Positions 53,750-63,890 of a stretch of DNA of 64,000 bases are shown here, piece after piece. The stretch's first letter is position 1, and every line of letters starts with the position of its first letter. The translations under genes were made by a program, and so were the position numbers. The stretch spans positions 49,645 through 113,644 of the forward strand of contig CAYONZ010000004.1 of NCBI GenBank assembly GCA_964405465.1, given 5' to 3'. The notes under the pieces were generated by a model. That model was not told the DNA's origin, made no database searches, and was given only the letters and a program-made list of their open reading frames with translations. The DNA comes from CAYONZ01 sp964405465. GTDB taxonomy: Bacteria > Bdellovibrionota > Bdellovibrionia > Bdellovibrionales > JAMPXM01.

Positions 53750-55113
53750 GTGATAACCTAAATTTGCCCAAAGACAGTGCTTTTGATTTTGTCGTGCATA
53801 CCTATGGATGCAAGGTGAACTCATATGACTCGGGTTTGATTGAAAAACGTCTTTTCCAAAAAGGTCATGCTGCCAGCGAAACCAAACCTCGAGTTCATAT
53901 TCTGAATACCTGTGCTGTGACAGCTGAGGCAACTAAAGAGGCCGTAAAAAAAGTCCGTAAGATTAAATCGCTTGATCCCCAGAGTACAGTTGTTGTCACT
54001 GGTTGTTCCGCCCAGGTCGATGGGCAGGCCTTTGATTCTTTGTCGGAGGTTGATCTTGTGGTGGCGAACTCTCACAAGGTCCAACTTGAAGATCTGTTGC
54101 GCCAGCACTTCAATGGTGAACTCAATGACAAAGTTTTCCGTTCGAACATCTTCAAAAAAGATGATCTTGAAGAGGGTGGTGGCTTAGATAGCGATCACAC
54201 TCGAACATTTTTAAAAGTTCAAGATGGCTGTAATAGTTTCTGTACCTATTGTGTTATTCCTTTTGCGCGTGGAAAGAGTCGAAGTCTTTCAGTTCGAGAT
54301 CTAGCGGCTCGAGTTCAGGGTTTTCATGAATCAGGAATTCGTGAAGTGGTACTCACTGGCGTCCATATTGGTGATTACGAAGACAGCGGCAAGGCCTCTC
54401 CCAAGTACCTTGCAGATTTGGTGCGAGTTCTTTTAGAGGAAACAGAAATTGAACGAATTCGCCTCGGCAGCCTCGAGCCAGTGGAATTAACTCCAGAACT
54501 GATGGGTCTTTTTGCAAATGGCCGTTTGTGTCCGCATTTTCATATGAGCATTCAGAGTGCCAACACAAAGGTTTTGCAATTGATGAAGCGAAAGTATTCA
54601 GCTGAACAGGTTGAAGATTCTCTGAACATGATTTCTGCAATGGTACCTGGAGCATTTGTCGGAATGGACGTCATCGTTGGATTTCCTGGGGAGACTGAAG
54701 ATGACTTTCAAGAGACTTATCTACGGTTAGCTCGGCTGCCATGGACCAGACTTCATGTATTTCCATATAGTGAACGCCCAGGGACAAAGGCTTTGGCATT
54801 ACCAGATTCAGTGAAGCGTGAAGCTCGGGCATTTCGAGCTATGCGTTTAAGAGAACTCAGTCTTGATCGATACAATGAGTCTGCGGCAGAGCAGATTGGT
54901 AAAATTAAAAAAGTATTGGTGCTAAAATCTCCGGCGAAAGGTGCTGATGGTTTGAGTCGCGACTATTGGAATATTGCAATTCCTGAGTTGAGCAGCTGGG
55001 AAGATCGTCCAGTGGGGCAAGAACTCGATATACAAATTAAAGGGTTTGATCATTCATTGCAAAGTCGAATTGAAGGGCACTTGGTTGGCGAGGTGATAGC
55101 AAATGGACGCTAA
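53746..55113 (+). CDS. mtaB: tRNA methylthiotransferase, MtaB type
   Basis: 455 residues. Radical-SAM enzyme converting t6A37 to ms2t6A37. The N-terminal cluster domain has TYGCKVNSYDSGLIE, ILNTCAVTAEATKEA and VTGCSAQ; the SAM cluster motif is CNSFCTYCVIPFARG (CxxxCxxC). GVHIGDYE and a C-terminal TRAM-like domain follow. MtaB rather than MiaB is favoured by the N-terminal sequence, and TsaE in the same block makes its substrate modification. Confidence 0.9.
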   Translation: MSDNLNLPKDSAFDFVVHTYGCKVNSYDSGLIEKRLFQKGHAASETKPRVHILNTCAVTAEATKEAVKKVRKIKSLDPQSTVVVTGCSAQVDGQAFDSLSEVDLVVANSHKVQLEDLLRQHFNGELNDKVFRSNIFKKDDLEEGGGLDSDHTRTFLKVQDGCNSFCTYCVIPFARGKSRSLSVRDLAARVQGFHESGIREVVLTGVHIGDYEDSGKASPKYLADLVRVLLEETEIERIRLGSLEPVELTPELMGLFANGRLCPHFHMSIQSANTKVLQLMKRKYSAEQVEDSLNMISAMVPGAFVGMDVIVGFPGETEDDFQETYLRLARLPWTRLHVFPYSERPGTKALALPDSVKREARAFRAMRLRELSLDRYNESAAEQIGKIKKVLVLKSPAKGADGLSRDYWNIAIPELSSWEDRPVGQELDIQIKGFDHSLQSRIEGHLVGEVIANGR

Positions 55114-55801
55114 TGTTATTTTAGAGCAAAAAATTGGTTACAAGTTCACACAAAAAAACTTGCTGATTGAAGCATTGACCCACCGAAGTTTTCGCAATGA
55201 ACGTGGCAACGAAATGTATAAAGACAATGAAAAGCTCGAGTTTTTAGGAGATGCGGTCGTCGATCTTGCTTTGTCAAATATTTTGTACCGACGATTTCCC
55301 AAAGACAATGAAGGCTCTCTGTCAAAAAAACGAGCGAGCTTGGTCAATGAAGACAGTTTGAGTGATCTGGCGTTGCACTTGCAGCTCGATAAATTTTTGC
55401 GACTTGGCAAAGGTGAAAAGCAATCGGGCGGATTGAAAAAACCTCGTCTCTTGGCCTCCGCCCTTGAGGGTGTATTTGGCGCCATGTTTTTGGATTCTAG
55501 TTATGAAGAAGTAGAGAAGTTCATAGTCCATTTATTTGAATCGAAAATTTCAGAGATGAGTTTAGATGTTGATTACGAAAGTGATTATAAGACCCGCCTG
55601 CAAGAGCGCATTCAGGAATTGTACAAAATTACACCAGTCTATTTTGTGGATGAAGAATCGGGTCCCGATCACGACAAGGTGTTTTGTGTCAGTGTAAAAA
55701 TGGGAGATAAGGTTTTGGCGCAAGGGACAGGAAAAAGTAAAAAGGCTGCTGATCAAAGTGCTGCACGAATTGCACTAGAAAATTTAGGAGATAAAAAATG
55801 A
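55103..55801 (+). CDS. rnc: ribonuclease III
   Basis: 232 residues. Double-strand-specific RNase for rRNA and mRNA processing. The catalytic signature is NEKLEFLGDAVVDLALS, with the second acidic site around LASALEGVFGAMFLDSS. The C-terminal dsRNA-binding domain includes YKTRLQERIQELYKITPVYFV and GKSKKAADQSAARIALENL. Starts inside mtaB (11-base overlap) and overlaps era by 4 bases: the common rnc-era order. Confidence 0.96.
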   Translation: MDANVILEQKIGYKFTQKNLLIEALTHRSFRNERGNEMYKDNEKLEFLGDAVVDLALSNILYRRFPKDNEGSLSKKRASLVNEDSLSDLALHLQLDKFLRLGKGEKQSGGLKKPRLLASALEGVFGAMFLDSSYEEVEKFIVHLFESKISEMSLDVDYESDYKTRLQERIQELYKITPVYFVDEESGPDHDKVFCVSVKMGDKVLAQGTGKSKKAADQSAARIALENLGDKK

Positions 55802-56697
55802 ATAACTATAAAGCCGGATTTGTTGCCATTGTCGGTCAACCAAATGTAGGCAAGAGTACACTCACCAACGTTTTGATTGGTGAAAAGGTGTCGATCGTAT
55901 CGCCGAAGCCTCAGACCACAAGGCAAAGGGTGGCGGGTCTTTGGACCGCGCCCGAGTATCAAATTGTATTTGTTGATGCCCCTGGTTTTATCGAAGCAGA
56001 AAAAGGATTGAACAAGTTTCTGCAAGATGAAGCGATCAAGGTGATGAGCGAGTCTGATGTATTGATTCTCCTGATTGGCGCAGATGCCTCAGAGAATCAG
56101 GCAAAGAAAAGCCTAGATAAAGTTCTGAAAGTTAAAAAACCATTTAAGGTTTTCGTGACTAAGGCAGACGCAGTCAAGCCAGGACAAAAAATAGCTTTCA
56201 CAGGTCTCCTTGACGAACACGGATTAACGCCGGTTTATATTTCAGCCGAAATAAAGCCAGAACGGGCCAAAGAACGCATTCTGCAGGCCATTTTGGAGAT
56301 GCTGCCTCAGGCAGAGGGTCCGCTCTACGAAGAAGACATTTACACCACCCAGACCCTTCGGGAAATGACCACTGAATTCATACGTGAACAATGTTTTTTA
56401 AACCTCCATCAGGAGGTTCCTTATGGACTTTGTGTAGTCTTACAAAAGTATGATGAGACGGACCCTAAATGTGTTCGCATTGCATGTGATATTTATGTCG
56501 AGCGCGAGAATCAAAAGGCTATCGTAATTGGCAAAGGTGGGCAAACGCTGAAGGCAATTGGAATGGGTGCCCGAAAAGAACTCGAGAAAATTATTGGAAG
56601 AAAAGTATTTTTGGAGCTCTATGCAACAGTGAAGCCTGCATGGAATGAAAATCATATGTTGATGAAGGAGCTGGGATATGTTGTCAGAAAATCGTAG
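55798..56697 (+). CDS. era: GTPase Era
   Basis: 299 residues. Ribosome-assembly GTPase binding the 3' end of 16S rRNA. G1 GQPNVGKSTLTN, G2 SPKPQTTRQR, G3 DAPGFIE, G4 TKAD. The C-terminal KH domain includes AIVIGKGGQTLKAIGMGARKELEKIIG and ends MLMKELGYVV. It overlaps der by 20 bases. Confidence 0.96.
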   Translation: MNNYKAGFVAIVGQPNVGKSTLTNVLIGEKVSIVSPKPQTTRQRVAGLWTAPEYQIVFVDAPGFIEAEKGLNKFLQDEAIKVMSESDVLILLIGADASENQAKKSLDKVLKVKKPFKVFVTKADAVKPGQKIAFTGLLDEHGLTPVYISAEIKPERAKERILQAILEMLPQAEGPLYEEDIYTTQTLREMTTEFIREQCFLNLHQEVPYGLCVVLQKYDETDPKCVRIACDIYVERENQKAIVIGKGGQTLKAIGMGARKELEKIIGRKVFLELYATVKPAWNENHMLMKELGYVVRKS

Positions 56698-58018
56698 TGG
56701 TCTTTCCACACGTGTCGCAATCATTGGGCGGCCGAATGTTGGAAAGTCGACTTTGTTTAATTATTTAACAGAGTCACGTAAAGCCGTTGTGAAAAATCAA
56801 CCAGGTGTGACCCGTGACATTATCATTGAACCAGCTGAAATCTGGGGACATCAGTTCGACGTTATCGATACGGGTGGGTTAACTGAGGCGCCCGATTTAA
56901 TTTCAAAACTGATTCGCGAACAAGTGGTCGAGTTTTTATCGAGCGTGGATCTTTTATTGGTTGTCATGGATGGTCGGCATGGCTTGATTCCTGAGGACCG
57001 AGACATCATTCGGATTGCTAATGAAACAGGGCGACCCTATTTGGTTGTGATCAACAAAGTCGATAGCGTGGTCGATCACGAAACCGCAAAAACAGATTTT
57101 TATGAACTGGGAGTGGATCTTATCACTGCGTCTTTTGAGCGGCGCTTTGGTATGGATAAAGTCTTGGAGTGGATCGTCGAACACATACCTCGCGAAATTT
57201 CAACCATGCGTGAGGGTATGACTCTTGCGATAGTAGGCAAGCCAAATGTGGGAAAAAGCTCAATGGTCAATCAGATTTTGGGCGAACATCGTATGTTGGT
57301 CAGCAATGTCGCTGGGACCACTGTCGATTCTGTTGATACTGAATTTGTTTACAAGAATAAAAAATATATTTTGGTTGATACAGCAGGACTTCGTCGGTCA
57401 GCGAGAAGAACCGAAGGGATCGAAATTATTTCTGCATTCAAATCTCACGATGCTATTGGCCGTGCAGATTTGGTGCTTTTGATGATCGACGCAAATGAAG
57501 GTCCCTCCGAGCAAGACGCGAAGATTCTTGAGGCGATTCTTGAAACTCATCGAGCGGTGGTGGTGGTGGCAAATAAAGTTGATATTGCCGAGGCAGAAAT
57601 GGATGACTACAAGGCCTGGTTTAAAGAAAAAATCAGTCGTGAATTTCATTTTTTTGCTGATATACCAATCGTCTTTACCAGCGCCAAGACCGGCCGAGGA
57701 GTTCGTGAGCTTTTTCAAAAGATAGAAGATATTCACGAGAAGCTGATGTTGAAAATTCCGACTGGCGAATTGAACGATTTTTTTACCAATGTGATTCGTT
57801 TGGCTCCTGCTCCCGTATATGGCACCACCAATGTGAAGTTTTACTATCTGACGCAAACTAAACAGGTGCCTCCAGCTTTTATAGCATTTGCCAATCAACC
57901 TGACGGTGTGACTCCGTCTTATCGAAGGTTTTTGGCGAAGAAGATCCAGGAACACTGGGGGCTTGAGGGAATTCCAGTGCGAATCTTTGTTATGAAAAGC
58001 GGTGGGCGGCAACTCTGA
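56678..58018 (+). CDS. der: ribosome biogenesis GTPase Der (EngA)
   Basis: 446 residues with two GTPase domains in tandem: first G1 GRPNVGKSTLFN with DTGGL and NKVD, second G1 GKPNVGKSSMVN with DTAGLRRSARR and NKVD. A C-terminal KH-like domain ends VRIFVMKSGGR. Needed for 50S subunit maturation. Overlaps era and abuts the transporter start by one base. Confidence 0.96.
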   Translation: MLSENRSGLSTRVAIIGRPNVGKSTLFNYLTESRKAVVKNQPGVTRDIIIEPAEIWGHQFDVIDTGGLTEAPDLISKLIREQVVEFLSSVDLLLVVMDGRHGLIPEDRDIIRIANETGRPYLVVINKVDSVVDHETAKTDFYELGVDLITASFERRFGMDKVLEWIVEHIPREISTMREGMTLAIVGKPNVGKSSMVNQILGEHRMLVSNVAGTTVDSVDTEFVYKNKKYILVDTAGLRRSARRTEGIEIISAFKSHDAIGRADLVLLMIDANEGPSEQDAKILEAILETHRAVVVVANKVDIAEAEMDDYKAWFKEKISREFHFFADIPIVFTSAKTGRGVRELFQKIEDIHEKLMLKIPTGELNDFFTNVIRLAPAPVYGTTNVKFYYLTQTKQVPPAFIAFANQPDGVTPSYRRFLAKKIQEHWGLEGIPVRIFVMKSGGRQL

Positions 58019-59421
58019 TGCAAGATCGAGCGCTTTGGGGAACGCGATTTGGATTTTATTTAGCGGCCATTGGCTCTGCATTTGGATTGGGAAACCTTTG
58101 GCGGTTTCCCTATGTGGTGGCTGAGAATGGTGGCGGCGCATTTGTGTTATTGTATACGATGCTCGCACTTTTAATTGGCTTGCCACTTCTAATTTCCGAA
58201 TTGATGTTGGGAAAACTTTCGAGACAGAGTACGGTGCGTGCGCTTGATCGATTGAATTCTGATGCTCATCTAAACGGGGTTCATTTCAAGTCGGGTGGAG
58301 CTGTCTTTTCAGTCAGAGTTTTGCGGTGGCTTGGTTTTTCTGCGGTGCTCAGCTGTCTTTTGGTGTTGTCTTATTATGCAGTGATTTCAGGTTGGGTGAT
58401 TCATTTTATAGTTAATTTTGCCTCATCGACTTTGTCTGGTCGGGAGTTCGATGCAGATCAAGCACTCATGGTCTTGAAAGACAACGGGTGGCTGCAGGTG
58501 GCTCTCACCAGTGTCCATATTTTGCTGACCGTGGTTGTTGTGGTTAAAGGCGTTGAAGAGGGAATTGAGAAGTGGATTGGCAATTTGATGCCTGTGTTTG
58601 TTGTATTGTTAGCAGTCTTGTTAGTTCGTTCAATGGGCTTGCCTTCGGCATCACGTGGATTTCAGTTTTTGTTCTATCCTGATTTTGCAAAACTGAGCTC
58701 GTCTTCATTGCTTCATGCTATAGGGCATGTCTGTTTCACTTTGAGTATTGGCTTTGGCACGATGGTCACATTTGGCAGCTATCTCAAAGAAAATACCCAC
58801 ATTCCATCGGCCGCTTTTCGTGTGACGACGATGGATACTGCAATTTCCTTGGTCGCAGGTCTTTTGATTTTTCCGCTTGTCCTGGGTGGCGCTTTTCAGT
58901 TTTCGGGGCCTGAAGTATTGTTTCAAACCTTGCCGCGCCTTTTACAGTCATCGGGAGCGGGCTCGCTATTTGGTTTGGCTTTTTTTGCTTGTCTCTATGT
59001 GGCAGCCCTTGGAGCTTCGATTGGCTTACTGGAGTCGGTGGTTGCAAACCTAACCGATCTCAAAATTTTCCGCCGGCGCCGTGCGAGTTGGTTTGCCGGC
59101 GGGATATCTCTGGCTGTGGCGATTGTTCCAGCTCTTTCAACTTCAGTTTTTCGGAATTTTAGTTTTATGGGTTTGAGTGTTCTGCAGCTTTTAGATGGTG
59201 CTTTGATCAATGTGCTATTGCCGTTGATTGCTGTGGTGATGTCTTATTATATCTCTCGTGGTCTAAGCGTTGAGTTGCAGAGACGCGAATTTTTAAATGA
59301 TGATTCGATCGCGACTAACAAACTTTTTAGTCACTGGCTTTTTGTATTAAAATGGCTTGCACCATGTATTATTGGCTTTGCATTTTTGATGAGTCTGATT
59401 GGTGTTTTTAAAAATCATTAA
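58018..59421 (+). CDS. sodium-dependent SNF-family transporter
   Basis: 467 residues, about 12 membrane helices. The N-terminus WGTRFGFYLAAIGSAFGLGNLWRFPYVVAENGGGAF is the classic SNF signature with sodium-binding positions, and LLIGLPLLISELMLGKLSRQS follows. SNF carriers of this bacterial type (LeuT-like) import amino acids or similar small amines. The start shares one base with the der stop (TGATG). Substrate not predictable. Confidence 0.92.
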   Translation: MQDRALWGTRFGFYLAAIGSAFGLGNLWRFPYVVAENGGGAFVLLYTMLALLIGLPLLISELMLGKLSRQSTVRALDRLNSDAHLNGVHFKSGGAVFSVRVLRWLGFSAVLSCLLVLSYYAVISGWVIHFIVNFASSTLSGREFDADQALMVLKDNGWLQVALTSVHILLTVVVVVKGVEEGIEKWIGNLMPVFVVLLAVLLVRSMGLPSASRGFQFLFYPDFAKLSSSSLLHAIGHVCFTLSIGFGTMVTFGSYLKENTHIPSAAFRVTTMDTAISLVAGLLIFPLVLGGAFQFSGPEVLFQTLPRLLQSSGAGSLFGLAFFACLYVAALGASIGLLESVVANLTDLKIFRRRRASWFAGGISLAVAIVPALSTSVFRNFSFMGLSVLQLLDGALINVLLPLIAVVMSYYISRGLSVELQRREFLNDDSIATNKLFSHWLFVLKWLAPCIIGFAFLMSLIGVFKNH

Positions 59422-59451
59422 GATGATTTCTGCAGTTTATTTCTTTGCGTT

Positions 59452-60609
59452 TCAATGAAAAACAAGATCTCGGCAGGAGTATCCTGGGCTGAGGTAATTG
59501 GTAATACTCTCGTGCGGAGTAAACCTTTGGTCATAGCGTTCTTGTTTGACCATCGAAAGGTAACTCTCGATCACTAATTCTTTTTGAAACCGTTCTCTTT
59601 CGTTCAGAAATGGGTTCAGATCTGTTCGCTGTCGGTACAAGCGAATGACTTCCTCAGGGCGTTCGAGCGAATGATAAACCGCCATAAGCAGATTCTTGTC
59701 GACAGCATAGCGAGAAACCAACGCACTGTCCTCAGGGTGACCATTCCAAAAGCGTTCGGTCATATTTGTTACACTAAACGGATAGCCAAATTCGTAAACG
59801 AACCCATCGAGCGAACCGTGTGATTTTCTATATCGTTCGCGCAAGATTGTTTCATGCATCTGTCGGTTGATGAGATCGGCGATGTGCTCCAGTCGATGGG
59901 AGGCACTGTTCAATTTATCTCGAAGATTGATGTCGTTTTTTTCGAGATGTGGATGGGCCTTGAGATAGTTATTAAGTGCCTCATCAGCAAATCGTTGGCC
60001 AATTTCATTTTGGATAGCGACAACTGATTTTAGAATTTTGGCATCGTCGGCCGTGAAGTCTTTGGGCCAGGAGTTTTCATTGTAGAGACTGATGCCGTAG
60101 CCACACGAGAGAAAAAAACTGATACTTTGGGTTTGTAGCTCGGGTGGAAGTGTTTCCAAAAACCTTGGGTGTTGGGTGATTTTCTCCCAGTCGTGCATGT
60201 GCTTGCGAACGGCCAAAAACTCAGGATGCTTAAGAAGAATTTTGAGGTCTTCATGCTGCGAGATATCTTGCTGTCGAAGTAGCCAATCGATAGTTTGCTC
60301 AACCAGGTAGCTGTGCTCTGTGGTTTGCATTTCAAAGGTGAGTGTGTTGATTCGTGGTGTGAGTTTGGCATTTGCCATAGGCGCACCGAATAGCGCCATC
60401 TCAAGAGTGAAAAGTAACAAGAAATACTTAACGATACAGGGTCGTGAAGTGAGGCCTGGTTGAAGAACGCACTGAGTGCGTTTTTGGAGTTGGCCACTCA
60501 TCCAATTGCGAGTCCAGGTCTTCGACTGAAGGACTCTCGAAATGAAAGATAGGAACATCACCTTAAACACTCGTACTCCTCCGAGAGGTTTCACTGGGGG
60601 GCGCCTCAT
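59452..60609 (-). CDS. exported protein of unknown function
   Basis: About 385 residues from an ATG at 60609 that follows AGAGG; later in-frame ATGs at 60558 and 60501 have poorer ribosome sites. A long basic leader precedes a hydrophobic stretch (YFLLLFTLEMALFGAPMANA) that could be a late signal peptide with an ANA-type site. The mature part is helical and rich in His, Glu and Arg (RLEHIADLINRQMHETILRERYRK), with two cysteines near its ends. No family recognised. It converges with the SNF gene. Confidence 0.7.
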   Translation of the reverse strand: MRRPPVKPLGGVRVFKVMFLSFISRVLQSKTWTRNWMSGQLQKRTQCVLQPGLTSRPCIVKYFLLLFTLEMALFGAPMANAKLTPRINTLTFEMQTTEHSYLVEQTIDWLLRQQDISQHEDLKILLKHPEFLAVRKHMHDWEKITQHPRFLETLPPELQTQSISFFLSCGYGISLYNENSWPKDFTADDAKILKSVVAIQNEIGQRFADEALNNYLKAHPHLEKNDINLRDKLNSASHRLEHIADLINRQMHETILRERYRKSHGSLDGFVYEFGYPFSVTNMTERFWNGHPEDSALVSRYAVDKNLLMAVYHSLERPEEVIRLYRQRTDLNPFLNERERFQKELVIESYLSMVKQERYDQRFTPHESITNYLSPGYSCRDLVFH

Positions 60610-61085
60610 TGTGTGCCTCTGTGTAGCTTGCAGCGTATATATGGCTGAGATCAGAGACTCACTGAGTAGAAAGTGATGCAAGCGCTGGGCCTGTTAAGAA
60701 AAATTATTAAAATCGTTTTGGGCGCAATTCCCTCGAATGCTGTCAAAACTTTAAACAGTTTTAGAAAATCGGATCTAGATGGAATTGAAAATCCAGCCGT
60801 CGCTGGACGTGAATAGTTAGGCAGGTGGCAAATTTGGTCGCTCGCTGTTCTATCTCCGGTTTTTAGCGGACTTGGAGTCTTGGAGTGCCTAATCGAAATT
60901 TACAGGAATTTTGATTCCTAAAATTGGGCCTAGGATCGCCACTAGCCGTGGGAGCCAGCACTCCTGTCTAGTGAGCGCTCAGAGTTAGTACTCATTGGAT
61001 GCCATCAGTCCAGTCTGATTTAGTTTAGGGTTCATGACCCTGAACAGAAGTAGGAATTAGGATGATTAAATAGGTGTTATTTATC
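60610..61085. other. intergenic region, no clear gene
   Basis: About 476 bases. A 46-codon frame at 60676-60816 (beginning MQALGLLRKIIKIVLG) is amphipathic but has only a weak ribosome site, so it is a low-confidence small ORF. Structures seen are AGGAAT/ATTCCT with a 4-base loop near 60903-60920, a TGAGCGCTCA palindrome at 60972-60981 and a short AGGGT/ACCCT hairpin near 61026. Confidence 0.35.
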
Positions 61086-63260
61086 TTAGAGTTTGAATTT
61101 TAAGAGGTCTTCTGGAAATGGGAACTCATCTTTGGCACTTGTAATGCGGGAGTAAAATAGAAAATTGCGCAAGACTAGGCGCACGTATCCACGGGTTTCT
61201 TCGTAGGGAATCTCCTCAATAAATTCTACTGAGTCGCCGTGGTATCGAGTTTTGTACCAAGACAAAATGGCTTTTTCACTGGCATTGTAGCTGGCAATTG
61301 TAGGGATGTACTGATCAGAGTATTTTTGAAACAATTCTCTAAGAAAGGCCGTGCCTATTGGCACATTGATGTCGGGTCGATAGAGTTCTTCAGGACTTTC
61401 GAAATTGATTTTGGCAAGTGGCGCCGCTTTCTTTGCAACCTCAGGAATCACCTGCATCAAACCGAAGGCGTCTGCTCCGGAACGCGCCTCAGGGTTAAAC
61501 GAGGACTCTTGGCGCATGATCGCATACACCAACTCGCTCGGAACCGAAAACTCCTGAGAGGCTTTTTGCACGTCCGATTGAAATGGCTGAGGAAAGAGTA
61601 GAGTCGGGTCATCTTCGAGGAGCTTCGCTCGTGCTTCTGCCGGTAATTCCGAGAGCTTGTTGAAAAGACCTTGATAAGACCCCACACGAGCGTACAGAAG
61701 AAGCAGTCGATACCAACGATCTGTTTCTGCATCAGAGTTTGTGGCAAGGGCAGAGCGCAGTTCGCTGGCAACTTGATCGAGAAAGCGGGCGGCCACAGTG
61801 TATTCTTTGACGGCGATCAGCCATGAGAAGTAAAGCTTTTCTTCATCGGTGGCGAACGGACTTGCAAATTCTTTGATAGGCTTGATGGCTATTTTGCGGA
61901 GTGGTTTTTTTAGCTCGCGATGAGCAAGAAGTCCATAAAAGCCGAGATTGTCTTTTTGAGCTATCAATTCAAACAACGCTTCGGCTTCTTGATTGGCATT
62001 GATTTTTTTTAGACTTCTGGCTTGCCAAAAGAGAGCTCGATAGTTTGGTGAGCTTGCGTCTAATCGAGAAAGCTCCTCAAATGCTTTGATGGCTTCATTG
62101 TCTTGATTCTGCTTTTTTAGCAACCAGGCCTTTTGCCATAGTATTTTGGGCTTCAATGTGGCCGAGAGTTTTTCGATTTGAATCGGCGCTAGATCTTTGA
62201 GAGCGGTCTTCAGGTCTTGTTGTTCTTCGTGAATGCGGGACTTGAGCCAGTGGACTTCGTCTAGATTGAGTTGTTTGTGATATCGTCTGAGAAGTTGATT
62301 GAGTAAGGCCTCGGCTCCCTTGGCATCATGCTCGGTCCAACGAGCTCTTGCCATTTGCAACGAGGCTTCAAGAAATTTGGTCCGCCAGTTTTTTGGATCC
62401 AGGCTCATCTGCGCTTTAGCAAAATTGACCATCGCCTCATTGGCATGAAGATAGTCTTCAGTTCGTTTTTCGAGTTTAAAAGACAAACGAATTCCATCGA
62501 GGGCTAAATATTTGTTGTTTGTCTCAGTCGATGTGTTGGCAATGATTCTTCGGTAAAAGTCTCGGGCTGTTTCAAAATCTCGATTCTTGCGGTAGTCGTT
62601 GGCAACTTCGAGATATTCGTTGGGCTCGGGTGAAGGGCGTAGGCGGGGAGCAATTCGGTAGAGACGTTTTTCAAATTCTTCTTGCTGGGTATTGAGCTGA
62701 AGTTTTTTTGTTAAATCAATGGCTCTTGTGAGGTAGTCGATCTTATCTCGTTGCAGAGTTTGTTGGTCGACAAGATCTGAGGTCGCTTTGAGCTCAGATT
62801 CTAAGTCATGCGTGTCTCTCGCTCGATCGAGAGCTGTCTTGAGTCGTTCGACATTTAGCCATGGGGTGTTGACCTTAAGCAAAAGTTCAGAGGCCGATGG
62901 TAAGCCTTTGTAGGAACTAGGGCAGCGTTGCACTGAGCGAAGCAATGCGAGTTCCTTGAGCGGAAAGAGATCTTCTCGCGAAAGCTTTAACCAAGCCTCG
63001 CAAGCGCTGCCGTAGTCTTGCGCCCAAAGTTGCGCTCTTGTGTAGAGAGTCCACCAATAAAGCGATGCCTTGGGGCCGGCTTCAAACTGATTGTTGAGAA
63101 ATAAATTGATTTTTTCGTGTTCAAGAGCTGGAGGATCTTGTGGAGGTAAGCGATCGAGAAATGTCGAATTTTGCGAGGTCGAAATGTGTGAGCATGCTGC
63201 AAGCATCGTAATAGGAATAGTCATAAATTTGGCCAAAGCCCTCGCCGCAAATTTTCGCAT
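61086..63260 (-). CDS. soluble-type lytic transglycosylase, lipoprotein
   Basis: 724 residues. Cleaves peptidoglycan with anhydromuropeptide formation. The signal segment MRKFAARALAKFMTIPITMLAAC ends in a lipobox. About 500 residues of TPR-like helices follow, and the SLT catalytic domain lies near the C-terminus: YAIMRQESSFNPEARSGADAFGLMQVIP (catalytic Glu in QESSF), IPTIASYNASEKAI and GYVRLVLRNF. The architecture fits Slt70-type enzymes but with a lipid anchor. Confidence 0.93.
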   Translation of the reverse strand: MRKFAARALAKFMTIPITMLAACSHISTSQNSTFLDRLPPQDPPALEHEKINLFLNNQFEAGPKASLYWWTLYTRAQLWAQDYGSACEAWLKLSREDLFPLKELALLRSVQRCPSSYKGLPSASELLLKVNTPWLNVERLKTALDRARDTHDLESELKATSDLVDQQTLQRDKIDYLTRAIDLTKKLQLNTQQEEFEKRLYRIAPRLRPSPEPNEYLEVANDYRKNRDFETARDFYRRIIANTSTETNNKYLALDGIRLSFKLEKRTEDYLHANEAMVNFAKAQMSLDPKNWRTKFLEASLQMARARWTEHDAKGAEALLNQLLRRYHKQLNLDEVHWLKSRIHEEQQDLKTALKDLAPIQIEKLSATLKPKILWQKAWLLKKQNQDNEAIKAFEELSRLDASSPNYRALFWQARSLKKINANQEAEALFELIAQKDNLGFYGLLAHRELKKPLRKIAIKPIKEFASPFATDEEKLYFSWLIAVKEYTVAARFLDQVASELRSALATNSDAETDRWYRLLLLYARVGSYQGLFNKLSELPAEARAKLLEDDPTLLFPQPFQSDVQKASQEFSVPSELVYAIMRQESSFNPEARSGADAFGLMQVIPEVAKKAAPLAKINFESPEELYRPDINVPIGTAFLRELFQKYSDQYIPTIASYNASEKAILSWYKTRYHGDSVEFIEEIPYEETRGYVRLVLRNFLFYSRITSAKDEFPFPEDLLKFKL

Positions 63261-63462
63261 ACAACTAGGTTCTCAAATCAATGAATTCAGAACAAGCAAT
63301 GCGAAGTCCTGTCGAGGTCTGTTTGTACTGGCTAGGGGCTCGAATTGTTCTGCTGGTGATTTTGATTCACTCTCGTAGGTTGGGGTCTCGCCAGGCTGTA
63401 GATCAAAAACCAGGTGACTGTAACATAAAGAAGAGTGAGGACTGTGATCATTTGATTTTCGC

Positions 63463-63618
63463 TCAAGAGGCCTTCCTTTCAGAGTTTTGAATGAGAGTCA
63501 TCAGAATCCAGGCGCGTTCGAGTAGCTCGCGGCGCAGCTGGAGCTGCGTTTCGATTTTTAAGCGGGCCTGAAGCTCGGTGAGCTCGATTGTTAATGATTG
63601 TAGTTCGCTGATCGTCAT
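63463..63618 (-). CDS. 51-residue helical protein
   Basis: Starts at an ATG (63618) with AAGGAGG 4 bases upstream, one of the strongest ribosome sites in the window. MTISELQSLTIELTELQARL continues into a single charged amphipathic helix ending MTLIQNSERKAS. It resembles the C-terminal half of the small protein at 27339-27575 in heptad pattern. No family recognised. Confidence 0.62.
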   Translation of the reverse strand: MTISELQSLTIELTELQARLKIETQLQLRRELLERAWILMTLIQNSERKAS

Positions 63619-63845
63619 AACCCTCCTTGGTGAACTTTTGGGGCCCATCCTTGGTCCCCTTGCTTTGACTTTTGAGGTCTAGGCTAGTTCGAGAGAGGAG
63701 ATCCATCTCTTCTCTCTAGTGAGCAGCGTCCTGCCGCTTCGATTATTATGACTGTGAACCCGTATGATTCGGTTAACCGCTTGCACAAAAAGAAATCTAT
63801 TTTTGACTAAATAGTGGGCAAATGCGCCAGGCCGGAGAAAAATTT

Positions 63846-63876
63846 TTGACAAAATTTTAAAGCCAAGCTTAACTAT
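63846..63876 (+). promoter_or_regulatory. probable promoter of tRNA-Leu
   Basis: TTGACA, about 18-19 bases, then TAACTAT as a weak -10, ending some 15 bases before the tRNA. Perfect -35, imperfect -10. Confidence 0.5.
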
Positions 63877-63890
63877 TGGCTCAAGATCGC

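Noticed and set aside
63281..63490. 69-codon plus-strand frame beginning MNSEQAMRS
   Set aside because: No ribosome site; it overlaps the end of the well-supported 51-residue minus-strand gene and has no recognisable feature.
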